From M55B112 sp040880545 (lineage in GTDB: Bacteria; Bacteroidota; Bacteroidia; Bacteroidales; GCA-2748055): a stretch of DNA of 34,594 bases. The stretch is taken from NCBI GenBank assembly GCA_040880545.1, contig JBBDIE010000063.1, positions 1-34,594 on the forward strand. Reading direction: 5' to 3'. How positions within the stretch are numbered: the first letter of the stretch is position 1; each line of letters begins with the position of its first letter. A model generated the notes under the pieces. That model ran no database searches. It saw nothing but the letters and a program-made list of their open reading frames with translations, and was not told the origin of the DNA. Shown here one piece after another: positions 16,423 to 24,563 of the stretch. The translations under genes and the position numbers were made by a program.

Positions 16423-17682
16423 ATGGCGCAAACAGTATTAATGCCAAGGCAGGGACAATCGGTTGAAACCTGCATTATCACCAAATGGTTCAAGGAAAAA
16501 GGCGACAAAGTGGAAGAGGGAGAAATTCTCTTTTCCTATGAGACAGACAAGGCTGCTTTCGATGAGATGGCGGCCATAAGCGGCACGCTTCTGGATGTAT
16601 TTTACCAGGAGGGCGATGAGGTGCCTGTGCTGAAGACAGTGGCTGTCATTGGCGAACCGGGTGAAGATACTTCTGTGTCTGAAAAAGAAGAAACTGTTGA
16701 AAAGAGCACTGCAGAAAACGTTTCACCAACTAAAGAAATTGGAAAAAACAAACCGTCCCAGGGAAAACGGCAGGTTTTGGCAGAAGATGAAGGAAAAAAG
16801 ATCAGGATATCGCCTCGTGCAAGGAGGATGGCCACAGATATGAGCATCAATATTGGAAACCTCACAGGTAGCGGACCAAACGGACGTATAGTTGCCGCCG
16901 ATATCACAGCTGCTGCCAATAAAGAGGTTTCGGCAGACAGCGTTGCAACGCCACAGAAAAGTGCATCCCCTGCCCTGTCATACGGCGAATTTACAGATCA
17001 GCCACTTTCCAATATGCGCAAAATTATAGCCACCAATATGATGCATTCGCTGAGCCAGTCGGCACAGCTCACCCATCATACCAGTGCTGATGCAAGGAAA
17101 ATACTGGCGTTGAGAATGAAGATCAAGGAGGGCACAGAAACCCGGTTGCCTGCAACCACCACGCTAAACGACATGGTCAGCTATGCTATTATTCAGGCAC
17201 TTACAAATTTTCCCGGGATCAATGCTCACTTCCTGGATGATAAAATCAGGTCATTTACTGGGGTCCACCTGGGAATGGCGGTGGATACACCACGCGGATT
17301 AATGGTACCGGTATTAAAAAATGCCGACAGGTTTACCCTTGCGGGACTGGGACTTTCATTAAGCGATCTGGCTGAAAGCTGCCTGAACAATACTGTCGAT
17401 CCGGATCTGCTCGCACCAGAAGCAGGTTCATTTACCGTTTCAAACCTGGGAATCTATGGTGTAGAGATGTTTACCCCGGTCCTGAACCTGCCCCAGTGTG
17501 GTATTATGGGAATAAATACAATTTCCATGCGGCCGGCAGAACTGCATGATGGCATAACCGGGTTTGTACCCCATATCGGTCTCTCACTTACTTACGACCA
17601 CAGGGCCATTGACGGTGCTCCAGCATCCCGGTTCCTGCAGGAGGTCAGTAAAAATATAGCACATTTTAATCCAAATATATAA
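16423..17682 (+). CDS. Dihydrolipoamide acyltransferase, E2 of a 2-oxoacid dehydrogenase complex
   Basis: Core E2 subunit of 419 residues that carries the acyl group from E1 on a lipoyl arm and passes it to CoA. An N-terminal lipoyl domain (1-78) has the lipoylated lysine in YETDKAAFD (K43). A charged, low-complexity linker (80-125) leads to a peripheral-subunit-binding domain (about 127-163, IRISPRARRMATDMSINI), which docks E1 or E3. After a second linker comes the catalytic domain (188-416) with the active-site YDHRAIDGAPASRFL (H393, D397). All domains are complete, with one lipoyl domain. Whether the acid is pyruvate, acetoin-derived or branched-chain cannot be settled. The gene opens the plus-strand operon divergent from the GntR regulator and precedes E1 by 120 bases. 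No E3 gene is in the window. Confidence 0.93.
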   Translation: MAQTVLMPRQGQSVETCIITKWFKEKGDKVEEGEILFSYETDKAAFDEMAAISGTLLDVFYQEGDEVPVLKTVAVIGEPGEDTSVSEKEETVEKSTAENVSPTKEIGKNKPSQGKRQVLAEDEGKKIRISPRARRMATDMSINIGNLTGSGPNGRIVAADITAAANKEVSADSVATPQKSASPALSYGEFTDQPLSNMRKIIATNMMHSLSQSAQLTHHTSADARKILALRMKIKEGTETRLPATTTLNDMVSYAIIQALTNFPGINAHFLDDKIRSFTGVHLGMAVDTPRGLMVPVLKNADRFTLAGLGLSLSDLAESCLNNTVDPDLLAPEAGSFTVSNLGIYGVEMFTPVLNLPQCGIMGINTISMRPAELHDGITGFVPHIGLSLTYDHRAIDGAPASRFLQEVSKNIAHFNPNI

Positions 17683-17802
17683 ATGTTTTAATTTATATTA
17701 TTTAATTATATGTATAATAAGTAGTTTATATTAATATAAGTTAAATATATTATATTTTGATGTATATTAATACCTGAAAGCTGAACGTTAACTGAAATAA
17801 AA
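17683..17802. other. Very AT-rich spacer between E2 and E1
   Basis: This 120-base gap is almost pure A/T over its first 80 bases (repeated TTATAT/TTAATTATAT patterns), far more so than its neighbours. No stable hairpin stands out. It may contain an extra promoter for E1 or reflect a former rearrangement. Confidence 0.4.
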
Positions 17803-20271
17803 ATGCCAAAATCACAATTTATAGATCCGGCGAAAGCAAGAGCGAAGGGCAAGATCACTTTTGGTGAGATTCCTGTGAATGCTTATGCCACACCGTTTGC
17901 AAAGGAGAAAGAAAACTACAGCAAGGAGGACCTGGTAAGGATTTACCACGACATGCAGATGATCCGGGAATTTGAGACCATGCTGAACCTGGTAAAGACA
18001 GCCGGGGAGTACCAGGGCATTACCTACAACCACCCCGGTCCGGCCCATCTCTCCATTGGGCAGGAAGCTGCCGCGGTGGGTATGGCATATACACTGGATG
18101 CAGATGACCATATTTTCGGTTCACACAGATCCCACGGCGAGATTCTTGCAAAGGGATTGTCTGCTATCCACAAACTCGATGAAATGTCACTTACGGCAAT
18201 CATGGAGCAGCATTTTAACGGCACAGCACTCAGGATCGTGGAGAGATCGGGGAACAGTAACATCAACGACCTTGCCATTGATTTTCTGTTGTATGGTACA
18301 CTGGCTGAAATATTTGCACGTGAAACCGGTTTCAACAGGGGGCTTGGCGGGTCCATGCACGCGTTTTTCACTCCACTGGGTGTTTATCCCAACAATGCCA
18401 TTGTGGGCGGTTCCGGTGACATAGCAGTAGGTGCGGCACTTTTTAAAAAGGTAAACCGGAAAAAAGGGATCGTTGTGGCAAATATCGGTGACGCCTCCAT
18501 GGGTTGCGGGCCAGTATGGGAAGGGATTACCTTCTCCACCATGGATCAGTTCAGATCGTTGTGGGACGGAGAACATCGTGGCGGATTGCCCATGATCTTC
18601 AATTTTATGAATAACCAGTATGGGATGGGTGGACAGACCCAGGGAGAGACCATGGGATTTGACATGCTAGCCCGGGTTGGTGCCGGAGTTAATCCGGAAA
18701 TGATGCATGCTGAGCGTATCGATGGGTATGATCCACTGGCAGTGATCGATGCTTTTAACAGGAAGAAAAAAATTATTGAAGATAAAAAAGGGCCCGTCCT
18801 GATGGACACACTGACTTACAGGTATACCGGGCACTCTCCTTCCGATGCCTCGTCTTACCGTACCAAAGAAGAAATTGAAGCCTGGCAGGAGTTCGATTCG
18901 ATCCTGTCATTCAGGAAACTTCTGCTGGAACACAAGATCACAACAGAAGCAACGCTTGACCAGGTGGATGAAAACATTACCGGCAAAGTCAAAAAAGCGA
19001 TGGAACTATCCATCGATGAGACGGTTTCACCGCGCATGGATTTGAAAAAAAGTCCTGATCTCATAGGTGAAATGATGTTTTCCGATGAATCGGTGGATGC
19101 GATGGAACAAGGGGCACCTGATGTATTGATCCCCATGGAAGAGAATCCAAGGGTTCAGTCACTGAAGACAAAAGAGCGGTTTGCCCTGGACAAGGATGGA
19201 AAACCCTTTTCCAAAGTAAAGACCTACCAGTTGCGCGATGGAATTTTTGAGGCTATTATAGACCGATTTTACAAAGATCCGACCCTGGTGGCATATGGTG
19301 AAGAGAACCGCGACTGGGGTGGTGCATTTGCTGTATACCGTGGTTTAACCGAATCCCTGCCCTACCACAGGCTATTCAACTCCCCCATTTCAGAAGGAGC
19401 CATTGTGGGTACTGCCATCGGCTATGGCATGTCAGGCGGGCGCGTAATTGCCGAGATCATGTACTGTGATTTCCTGGGAAGATCAGGTGATGAAGTATTT
19501 AACCAGCTTCCCAAATGGCAGAGTATGAGTGGAAATATCATCAAAATGCCAGTGGTAATCAGGGTCTCCGTGGGGTCCAAATATGGCGCACAACATTCCC
19601 AGGACTGGACGGCGCTTACGGCCCATATTCCCGGTCTCAAGGTAGTATTCCCGGCTACACCATACGATGCAAAAGGACTAATGAACGCAGCATTACAGGG
19701 TACAGACCCGGTGATCTTCTTCGAGAGCCAGCGGATCTATGACATGGGTGAGATGTTTCATACAGACGGAGTTCCCGAATCCTATTATGAGATTACCATA
19801 GGTGATCCTGATGTGAAGCGGGAAGGCACAGATGTCACGATACTTACGATTGGAGCCACCCTTTACACGGCCATCGAAGCAGCGGACAAGCTTGCTGCTG
19901 ACTTCCAGGTCTCGGCTGAAATAATCGATGCAAGGTCGTTGGTGCCATTCAATTACGCACCGGTGATCGCTTCACTGAAAAAGACCGGACGAATTGTTAT
20001 CGCAGGGGATGCCTCTACAAGGGGGTCGTTTATGAAGGAGATGGCTCAAACGCTGTCTGAACTTGCATTCGATGAGCTGGATGCACCGCCGGTGGTGGTG
20101 GGATCAAGGAATTGGATCGTACCGGCCTTTGAAATGGAAAACTATTTCTTTCCCCAACCCGACTGGATCATCGATGCGATCCACAAAAAAATTATGCCAC
20201 TCAAGGGTCACAGCCCCACTTCCGACTGGAGTATACAATCATCGCTTGAAAGAAACAGAAAAGGTATATAG
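17803..20271 (+). CDS. Fused E1 alpha-beta subunit of a 2-oxoacid dehydrogenase
   Basis: Thiamine-diphosphate enzyme of 822 residues that decarboxylates a 2-oxoacid and acylates the lipoyl arm of E2. Alpha part (about 40-400): the ThDP/Mg motif begins GDASMGCGPVWEG (229-241) and ends FNFMNNQYG (266-274), with the phosphorylation-loop-like YTGHSPSDASSYR (341-353). Beta part (about 475-800): AYGEENRDWGG, the catalytic glutamate in NSPISEGAIVG (E531), and KYGAQHSQDW (593-602). A linker of about 75 residues joins them. Single-chain E1 alpha-beta fusions are known in Bacteroidota. The region between GD and NN is about 40 residues, longer than the usual 25-30. It lies between E2 and mtlD on one strand; E3 must come from elsewhere. 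Pyruvate is the simplest substrate guess. Confidence 0.92.
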   Translation: MPKSQFIDPAKARAKGKITFGEIPVNAYATPFAKEKENYSKEDLVRIYHDMQMIREFETMLNLVKTAGEYQGITYNHPGPAHLSIGQEAAAVGMAYTLDADDHIFGSHRSHGEILAKGLSAIHKLDEMSLTAIMEQHFNGTALRIVERSGNSNINDLAIDFLLYGTLAEIFARETGFNRGLGGSMHAFFTPLGVYPNNAIVGGSGDIAVGAALFKKVNRKKGIVVANIGDASMGCGPVWEGITFSTMDQFRSLWDGEHRGGLPMIFNFMNNQYGMGGQTQGETMGFDMLARVGAGVNPEMMHAERIDGYDPLAVIDAFNRKKKIIEDKKGPVLMDTLTYRYTGHSPSDASSYRTKEEIEAWQEFDSILSFRKLLLEHKITTEATLDQVDENITGKVKKAMELSIDETVSPRMDLKKSPDLIGEMMFSDESVDAMEQGAPDVLIPMEENPRVQSLKTKERFALDKDGKPFSKVKTYQLRDGIFEAIIDRFYKDPTLVAYGEENRDWGGAFAVYRGLTESLPYHRLFNSPISEGAIVGTAIGYGMSGGRVIAEIMYCDFLGRSGDEVFNQLPKWQSMSGNIIKMPVVIRVSVGSKYGAQHSQDWTALTAHIPGLKVVFPATPYDAKGLMNAALQGTDPVIFFESQRIYDMGEMFHTDGVPESYYEITIGDPDVKREGTDVTILTIGATLYTAIEAADKLAADFQVSAEIIDARSLVPFNYAPVIASLKKTGRIVIAGDASTRGSFMKEMAQTLSELAFDELDAPPVVVGSRNWIVPAFEMENYFFPQPDWIIDAIHKKIMPLKGHSPTSDWSIQSSLERNRKGI

Positions 20272-20417
20272 TGTCAGATACCACATCTTTTTGTATTTTC
20301 AGCCAATGATGGTAAAACATGCAACCGCTGCTTAACGATCTGGTTCAGGTTCAAAATGAGCCGCCAACCGGTGGCCCGATGCGTGCAGGAGATGGTTGAT
20401 ACCCCATATTAAACAGG

Positions 20418-21605
20418 ATGAGCAGACTCTTACAATTTGGAGCAGGAAAGATTGGCAGGTCATTTATCGCCCAGATATTTGGCAAGGCAGGATACGGTAT
20501 CACTTTTGTAGATATCGACCCTTGTCTGGTAAAATCTCTGAATGAAGCTGGTGCCTACAACGTGATCATCAAAGGAATAGAAATTGACGATCGCTATGTG
20601 GTAAGAAATGTATCGGCCATTGAAATATCATCAACAAAAAATGTGATTGCGTCCATCGTTGAAGCAGATATTATATCAATCTCTGTTGGGAAATCAAGTC
20701 TGCTGAAACTTGCCAGGATACTGGCGATGGGAATCAAAGTAAGATATTCACAGCGGGCTGATAATCCCGTGGATATCATCCTTGCTGAAAATGTCAGGAA
20801 TGCCGCACAACTGCTGTCGGAGGAGATAGAAAGGCTTATTCCTGATCTTCCGGTTCACGCTTATGTGGGCTTTGTTGAAACGAGCATTGGAAAGATGGTC
20901 CCATTGATGACTGAAGAGCAGATTAGACAGGATCCATTGGCTATTTATGCTGAACCCTACAACAACCTGATTGTAGATGCCCGGGCCTTCAGAGGCCCCA
21001 TGCCGGAGGTACCTGAGATCGATCCAAAAAAATATATGAGGGCCTGGGTGGACCGGAAAATCTACATCCTTAACCTGGGACACGCAGTGTTGGCATACCA
21101 GTGTAATTACAGTTTCCCGGAAATTGTACACATTTGGGAAGCGCTTGAAAATCCTGAGATATATAAGATTACACGGGATACAATGGTACAGTCCGCTGCC
21201 ATCTTACAAAAAATGTATAATACGGAGTTTACAATGCCGGAACTTACGCAATATATTGATGACGTACTCTACCGGTTCACTAACCGGGCGCTGGCAGATA
21301 CCATATTCAGGGTGGGTAGTGACATTCCCAGGAAACTGGCCCGGGAGGACCGCTTAATGAATCCCGTTGAAAATGCATTGAAGTTGAATATGCCTTATGA
21401 ACTGATACTAGAGACCTGGGTTAAAGGTTGTTATTTCAAATCAAAGGACAGCCATGGAAGTTATTTTCCGGCGGATAAAAAATTCAGACACAAATACGGG
21501 GATGATCTGCATCGAATTCTCGCTGAACATTGTAAATTCAGTCCCGGTAATGATCACGATATTTTTAATAGTGTAAAAAAGATACAAAAGCAATTAGCTC
21601 AATGA
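20418..21605 (+). CDS. mtlD: Mannitol-1-phosphate 5-dehydrogenase family
   Basis: Polyol-specific long-chain dehydrogenase of 395 residues, interconverting mannitol 1-phosphate and fructose 6-phosphate with NAD(H). The N-terminal cofactor loop is LQFGAGKIGRSFIAQIF (5-21). The catalytic region has KIYILNLGHAVLAYQ, the position of the conserved K-x(4)-N-x(2)-H signature. The C-terminal helix domain includes RFTNRALADTIFRVGSDIPR, very like bacterial MtlD. Lysine and histidine of the signature are present, so activity is expected. The next gene, a HAD phosphatase, overlaps by 4 bases (ATGA), so translation is coupled. MtlD plus a sugar phosphatase would fit mannitol synthesis; MtlD plus a PTS would fit catabolism, and no PTS is seen. 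Confidence 0.88.
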   Translation: MSRLLQFGAGKIGRSFIAQIFGKAGYGITFVDIDPCLVKSLNEAGAYNVIIKGIEIDDRYVVRNVSAIEISSTKNVIASIVEADIISISVGKSSLLKLARILAMGIKVRYSQRADNPVDIILAENVRNAAQLLSEEIERLIPDLPVHAYVGFVETSIGKMVPLMTEEQIRQDPLAIYAEPYNNLIVDARAFRGPMPEVPEIDPKKYMRAWVDRKIYILNLGHAVLAYQCNYSFPEIVHIWEALENPEIYKITRDTMVQSAAILQKMYNTEFTMPELTQYIDDVLYRFTNRALADTIFRVGSDIPRKLAREDRLMNPVENALKLNMPYELILETWVKGCYFKSKDSHGSYFPADKKFRHKYGDDLHRILAEHCKFSPGNDHDIFNSVKKIQKQLAQ

Positions 21606-22402
21606 TGAAAAATAAAGAGATTATAGAGAAGATAAGGAACAAGGAAGGTTTTATCTGTGACATGGACGGCGTTATTTACCATGGAAACAAAGTTCTTGAC
21701 GGGGTACTGGAATTTGTGGGTTGGTTGCAGTCGGAAAATAAAAAATTTGTCTTTCTTACCAATTCAAGTGAAAGAACGATCAAAGAGCTCCAGGGCAAGC
21801 TCTCCAGGATGGGTATTAAAGTCGGGCCCGACCATTTTTATACAAGTGCATTGGCTACCGCGGCTTTCATTCAGAGCCAGATTCCCAACGGAAGTGCATA
21901 TATTATCGGTGAGGCTGGTCTGATTAACGCCCTTTATAATGCCGGCTATACCAGCAACAATATTGATCCCGATTATGTGGTTATGGGTGAATCCCGGTCA
22001 TACAGTTATGAACATATTGAGAAAGCTGTGAATCTGGTTCTCAGGGGTGCCAAGCTGATCGGAACCAATCCCGACATCTCAGGGCCCATCGAGAACGGGA
22101 TCGCCCCGGCTACTAAATCACTGATCGCACCCATTGAACTGGCCACAGGCAAGCAGGCCTACTTTGTGGGAAAGCCCAACCCGCTGATGATGCGTATTGC
22201 ACTCAAAAAGCTGGGGGTAACCCGTGAAAATACGATTATCATAGGCGACAGGATGGACACAGATATCATTGCCGGAATTGAAGCTGAAATCGATACCTGC
22301 CTCGTATTGTCAGGTATCACCGATAAAAAAGCGATGGAGGAGTTTGCGTACAGACCTCACTACGTTCTTAAAGGGGTAAATGAAATTGTAAAGGATTATT
22401 AA
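21602..22402 (+). CDS. HAD-IIA (NagD/AraL-type) sugar phosphatase
   Basis: Cytoplasmic HAD phosphatase of 266 residues. Motif I is FICDMDGVIYHG (17-28) with nucleophile D20 and acid D22. Motif II is VFLTNSS, motif III includes the lysine in FVGKPNP, and motif IV is IIGDRMDTDIIAG. The C2 cap between motifs II and III (about 80-190) marks subclass IIA, whose members dephosphorylate sugar phosphates, nucleotides or pyridoxal phosphate. Its start overlaps the mtlD stop by 4 bases, a strong sign of joint expression. Mannitol 1-phosphate is therefore an attractive but unproven substrate; AraL-like removal of toxic sugar phosphates in the neighbouring rhamnose or polyol pathway is the alternative. 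Confidence 0.87.
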   Translation: MMKNKEIIEKIRNKEGFICDMDGVIYHGNKVLDGVLEFVGWLQSENKKFVFLTNSSERTIKELQGKLSRMGIKVGPDHFYTSALATAAFIQSQIPNGSAYIIGEAGLINALYNAGYTSNNIDPDYVVMGESRSYSYEHIEKAVNLVLRGAKLIGTNPDISGPIENGIAPATKSLIAPIELATGKQAYFVGKPNPLMMRIALKKLGVTRENTIIIGDRMDTDIIAGIEAEIDTCLVLSGITDKKAMEEFAYRPHYVLKGVNEIVKDY

Positions 22403-22449
22403 GGTCCCTTCCAGACAAAACAGTGGAATTGAAGTCACTGCAGCTTAAT

Positions 22450-22467
22450 TAGTGTCTGTCCATAATG
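22450..22467 (+). repeat. Short dispersed repeat TAGTGTCTGTCCATAATG, copy 1
   Basis: Identical over 18 bases and in the same orientation to 31007-31024, in another intergenic gap. Here it sits between the two HAD phosphatase genes and is followed by GACAG, which can pair with its own CTGTC. The flanks then differ from the second copy. Confidence 0.6.
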
Positions 22468-22530
22468 ACAGTTTATTAGTCGGACATAACGCCGCCATTG
22501 AGGTTTTCGTACTTGCATTAAATATTTTAA

Positions 22531-23178
22531 ATGATGATACAAGCTGTACTATTTGATATGGATGGTGTGCTGTTGGAATCTGAACAGTATATCAACATGG
22601 CCGGGGTTGCCCTGTTCAGGGAGAAAGGATATGAAGTAAGCCCGGAGGATTTTCTTCCCTTTACAGGGATGGGTGAGGACCGGTACCTGGGCGGGGTAGC
22701 AGAAAAATACGGGATACCTTTTCAAGGGGAAGTTGACAAAAAAAGAACCTATGAAATTTACGAAGAACTGGTACACGATAAATTAAAACCTTTACCAGGA
22801 GTATTTGAATTTATTGAACGGTGCAGGAAACGCGGATTGAAAATTGCTGTTGCCACCAGTGCCGACCTGGTTAAAATGGAGATCAATCTCCGAGAGATCA
22901 ACCTGCCGGCTTCCACCTTCGATGCAACTGTAAACGGGCTCGAGATTAAACATAAAAAACCGGCGCCTGATATCTTTCTGAAAGCGGCACAGCGAATTGG
23001 GGTCAACCCTGCTGACTGTCTGGTGGTGGAAGATGCCGTAAGTGGTGTAAAGGCCGGTAAATACATGGGTGCCAGGGTATTGGCTCTAACAACTACCTTT
23101 TCTGTAATGGAGCTTTCAGAGGCTGACTGGATCGCACCAGATCTTTCTGAAGTGCCTGATAAAGTGCTTAACTGGTAA
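22531..23178 (+). CDS. HAD-IA phosphatase / beta-phosphoglucomutase-like protein
   Basis: HAD-superfamily protein of 215 residues with a helical C1 cap. Motif I is AVLFDMDGVLLESE (5-18) with D9 and D11. Motif II lies at VATSADL, motif III lysine at KHKKPAPDIF, and motif IV at VVEDAVSGVKAGK. The pattern fits the beta-phosphoglucomutase/2-deoxyglucose-6-phosphate-phosphatase group, which acts on hexose phosphates. Two adjacent ATGs (22531 and 22534) could start it. It lies 128 bases after the HAD-IIA gene, is last in the plus-strand run, and ends 30 bases from the convergent reductase gene. Phosphatase or mutase activity cannot be separated by sight. Confidence 0.82.
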   Translation: MMIQAVLFDMDGVLLESEQYINMAGVALFREKGYEVSPEDFLPFTGMGEDRYLGGVAEKYGIPFQGEVDKKRTYEIYEELVHDKLKPLPGVFEFIERCRKRGLKIAVATSADLVKMEINLREINLPASTFDATVNGLEIKHKKPAPDIFLKAAQRIGVNPADCLVVEDAVSGVKAGKYMGARVLALTTTFSVMELSEADWIAPDLSEVPDKVLNW

Positions 23179-23208
23179 AATGTGCATGAAAGCCTGACCA
23201 GGAATATA

Positions 23209-24471
23209 TCAGATTGGATGGGAATTATTTAACAGGTACCTTTCTGCTTCCACGGACCATAATCCTTTATTTCTGCCTGTGATTTCAGCAAGCTTTGCAA
23301 AAACCGGATCATTCTTTCCCTTTTCACCGAATTCATCGATAGCTGTCAAAGGCATACTGATATTGGTATAGATCAGTTTTTTACCACCCGGTATATCCGG
23401 CAGATTCATGGTTGTGGGAATCACAGCATCCAAACCACCGATATGGGTGATCATCACTGTTGGATTAACCTTTCCTTCTGCCATCATCCGCAGTGATTCC
23501 TTCATGTCATCGGTATTTCCTCCCGAAGTCCCAACAAGGTGAGTAAATGCATAATGCACATTAAAAAAGTTCAGCTCAGCCTTGAAATTATGATCTGCCG
23601 GTCCGGCGAAGAAATTCAGACAGCCGTCAAAACCAAGGATCTGGTCGGCCTGTTCAACCACCTGACGTACCGGTGCAAATACCATAACATCATCAAAACC
23701 GTCGCCCCCTGCCAGTGATTTCAGGTGCGCCAACGGATTCTCAGCCTCTGCCGTGTTCACGTACACAAGTTCCACCCCGTGTTTTGCCGCCTCCTCCACC
23801 GAGTGTACCTCAGCTGCCCGTTCAAGCCTTTTGTCGTCTATATCCGTAACCACCAGCAGTGAAGGCCTCCTGATGTTGTGTATGGCATAGTCGATGGCAC
23901 CGAGTCCCATGGGGCCAACTCCGGCCAGAATCGCCATCTTTCCGCCCTCTTTGATTCCCATCTCGTGGATATACGAACCGTTACGGGTGTGGTAGCTTGC
24001 ATGAAAGGCACCTACGATACACGACATGGGCTCTGAAAGTGAGGCCAGGAAATAACCATCTCCCACATAGGGTAAAAGGCAATCCATCTCCATCACTTCG
24101 TTGGGAATGATAATATGTGTGGCATCGCCCCCAACCCAGTTATACGAATATCCCGGTGCATCCAGGCTGCCTTTATAGTTCAGTGCAGGCTGAATGGAAA
24201 ACCGGTCACCCGGCTTGAACTTTCCCTTCCATTTGCTCCCCACTTCCAGGATCTCCCCGGAAAACTCATGTCCGATCATGGTGGGATTCTCATGCACGTT
24301 ATCCGGAATTCGCTTATGGTCTGCCCCAAGTTTTGTTGCCTTATAAGACGACATACAAATACTGTCGGAGATCACATGTGCAAGTATCTCATCATCTTTC
24401 ATCCCGGGTAAATCAAATTCCTCTAACCTCAGGTCATCTTTGCCGTATATTCTAACTGCTTTTGTCTTCAT
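23209..24471 (-). CDS. Zinc-type dehydrogenase, L-sorbose-1-phosphate-reductase-like (SorE)
   Basis: Medium-chain dehydrogenase of 420 residues resembling Klebsiella SorE, which reduces L-sorbose 1-phosphate to glucitol 6-phosphate with NADPH. Shared features are the start MKTKAVRIYGKDDLRLEEF, the zinc-site region DSICMSSYKA (C39) with MIGHEFSGE (H68, E69), CLNFFAGPADHNF and the diagnostic HYAFTHLVGTSGGNTDDM. The start at 24471 aligns with SorE; an upstream in-frame ATG would add 13 residues of unrelated sequence. It is last in the minus-strand run, 92 bases after the aldolase fusion. With mtlD close by on the other strand it points to sugar-alcohol phosphates. Other ketose phosphates remain possible substrates. 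Confidence 0.83.
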   Translation of the reverse strand: MKTKAVRIYGKDDLRLEEFDLPGMKDDEILAHVISDSICMSSYKATKLGADHKRIPDNVHENPTMIGHEFSGEILEVGSKWKGKFKPGDRFSIQPALNYKGSLDAPGYSYNWVGGDATHIIIPNEVMEMDCLLPYVGDGYFLASLSEPMSCIVGAFHASYHTRNGSYIHEMGIKEGGKMAILAGVGPMGLGAIDYAIHNIRRPSLLVVTDIDDKRLERAAEVHSVEEAAKHGVELVYVNTAEAENPLAHLKSLAGGDGFDDVMVFAPVRQVVEQADQILGFDGCLNFFAGPADHNFKAELNFFNVHYAFTHLVGTSGGNTDDMKESLRMMAEGKVNPTVMITHIGGLDAVIPTTMNLPDIPGGKKLIYTNISMPLTAIDEFGEKGKNDPVFAKLAEITGRNKGLWSVEAERYLLNNSHPI

Positions 24472-24563
24472 ATTAATTTCTGATTCCGATGGATCATGTA
24501 GATTCTCCACAGTACTTTGTAGGAGCTTCCCGAATTAATAAAAAATATGTTTGTTTTATATCA

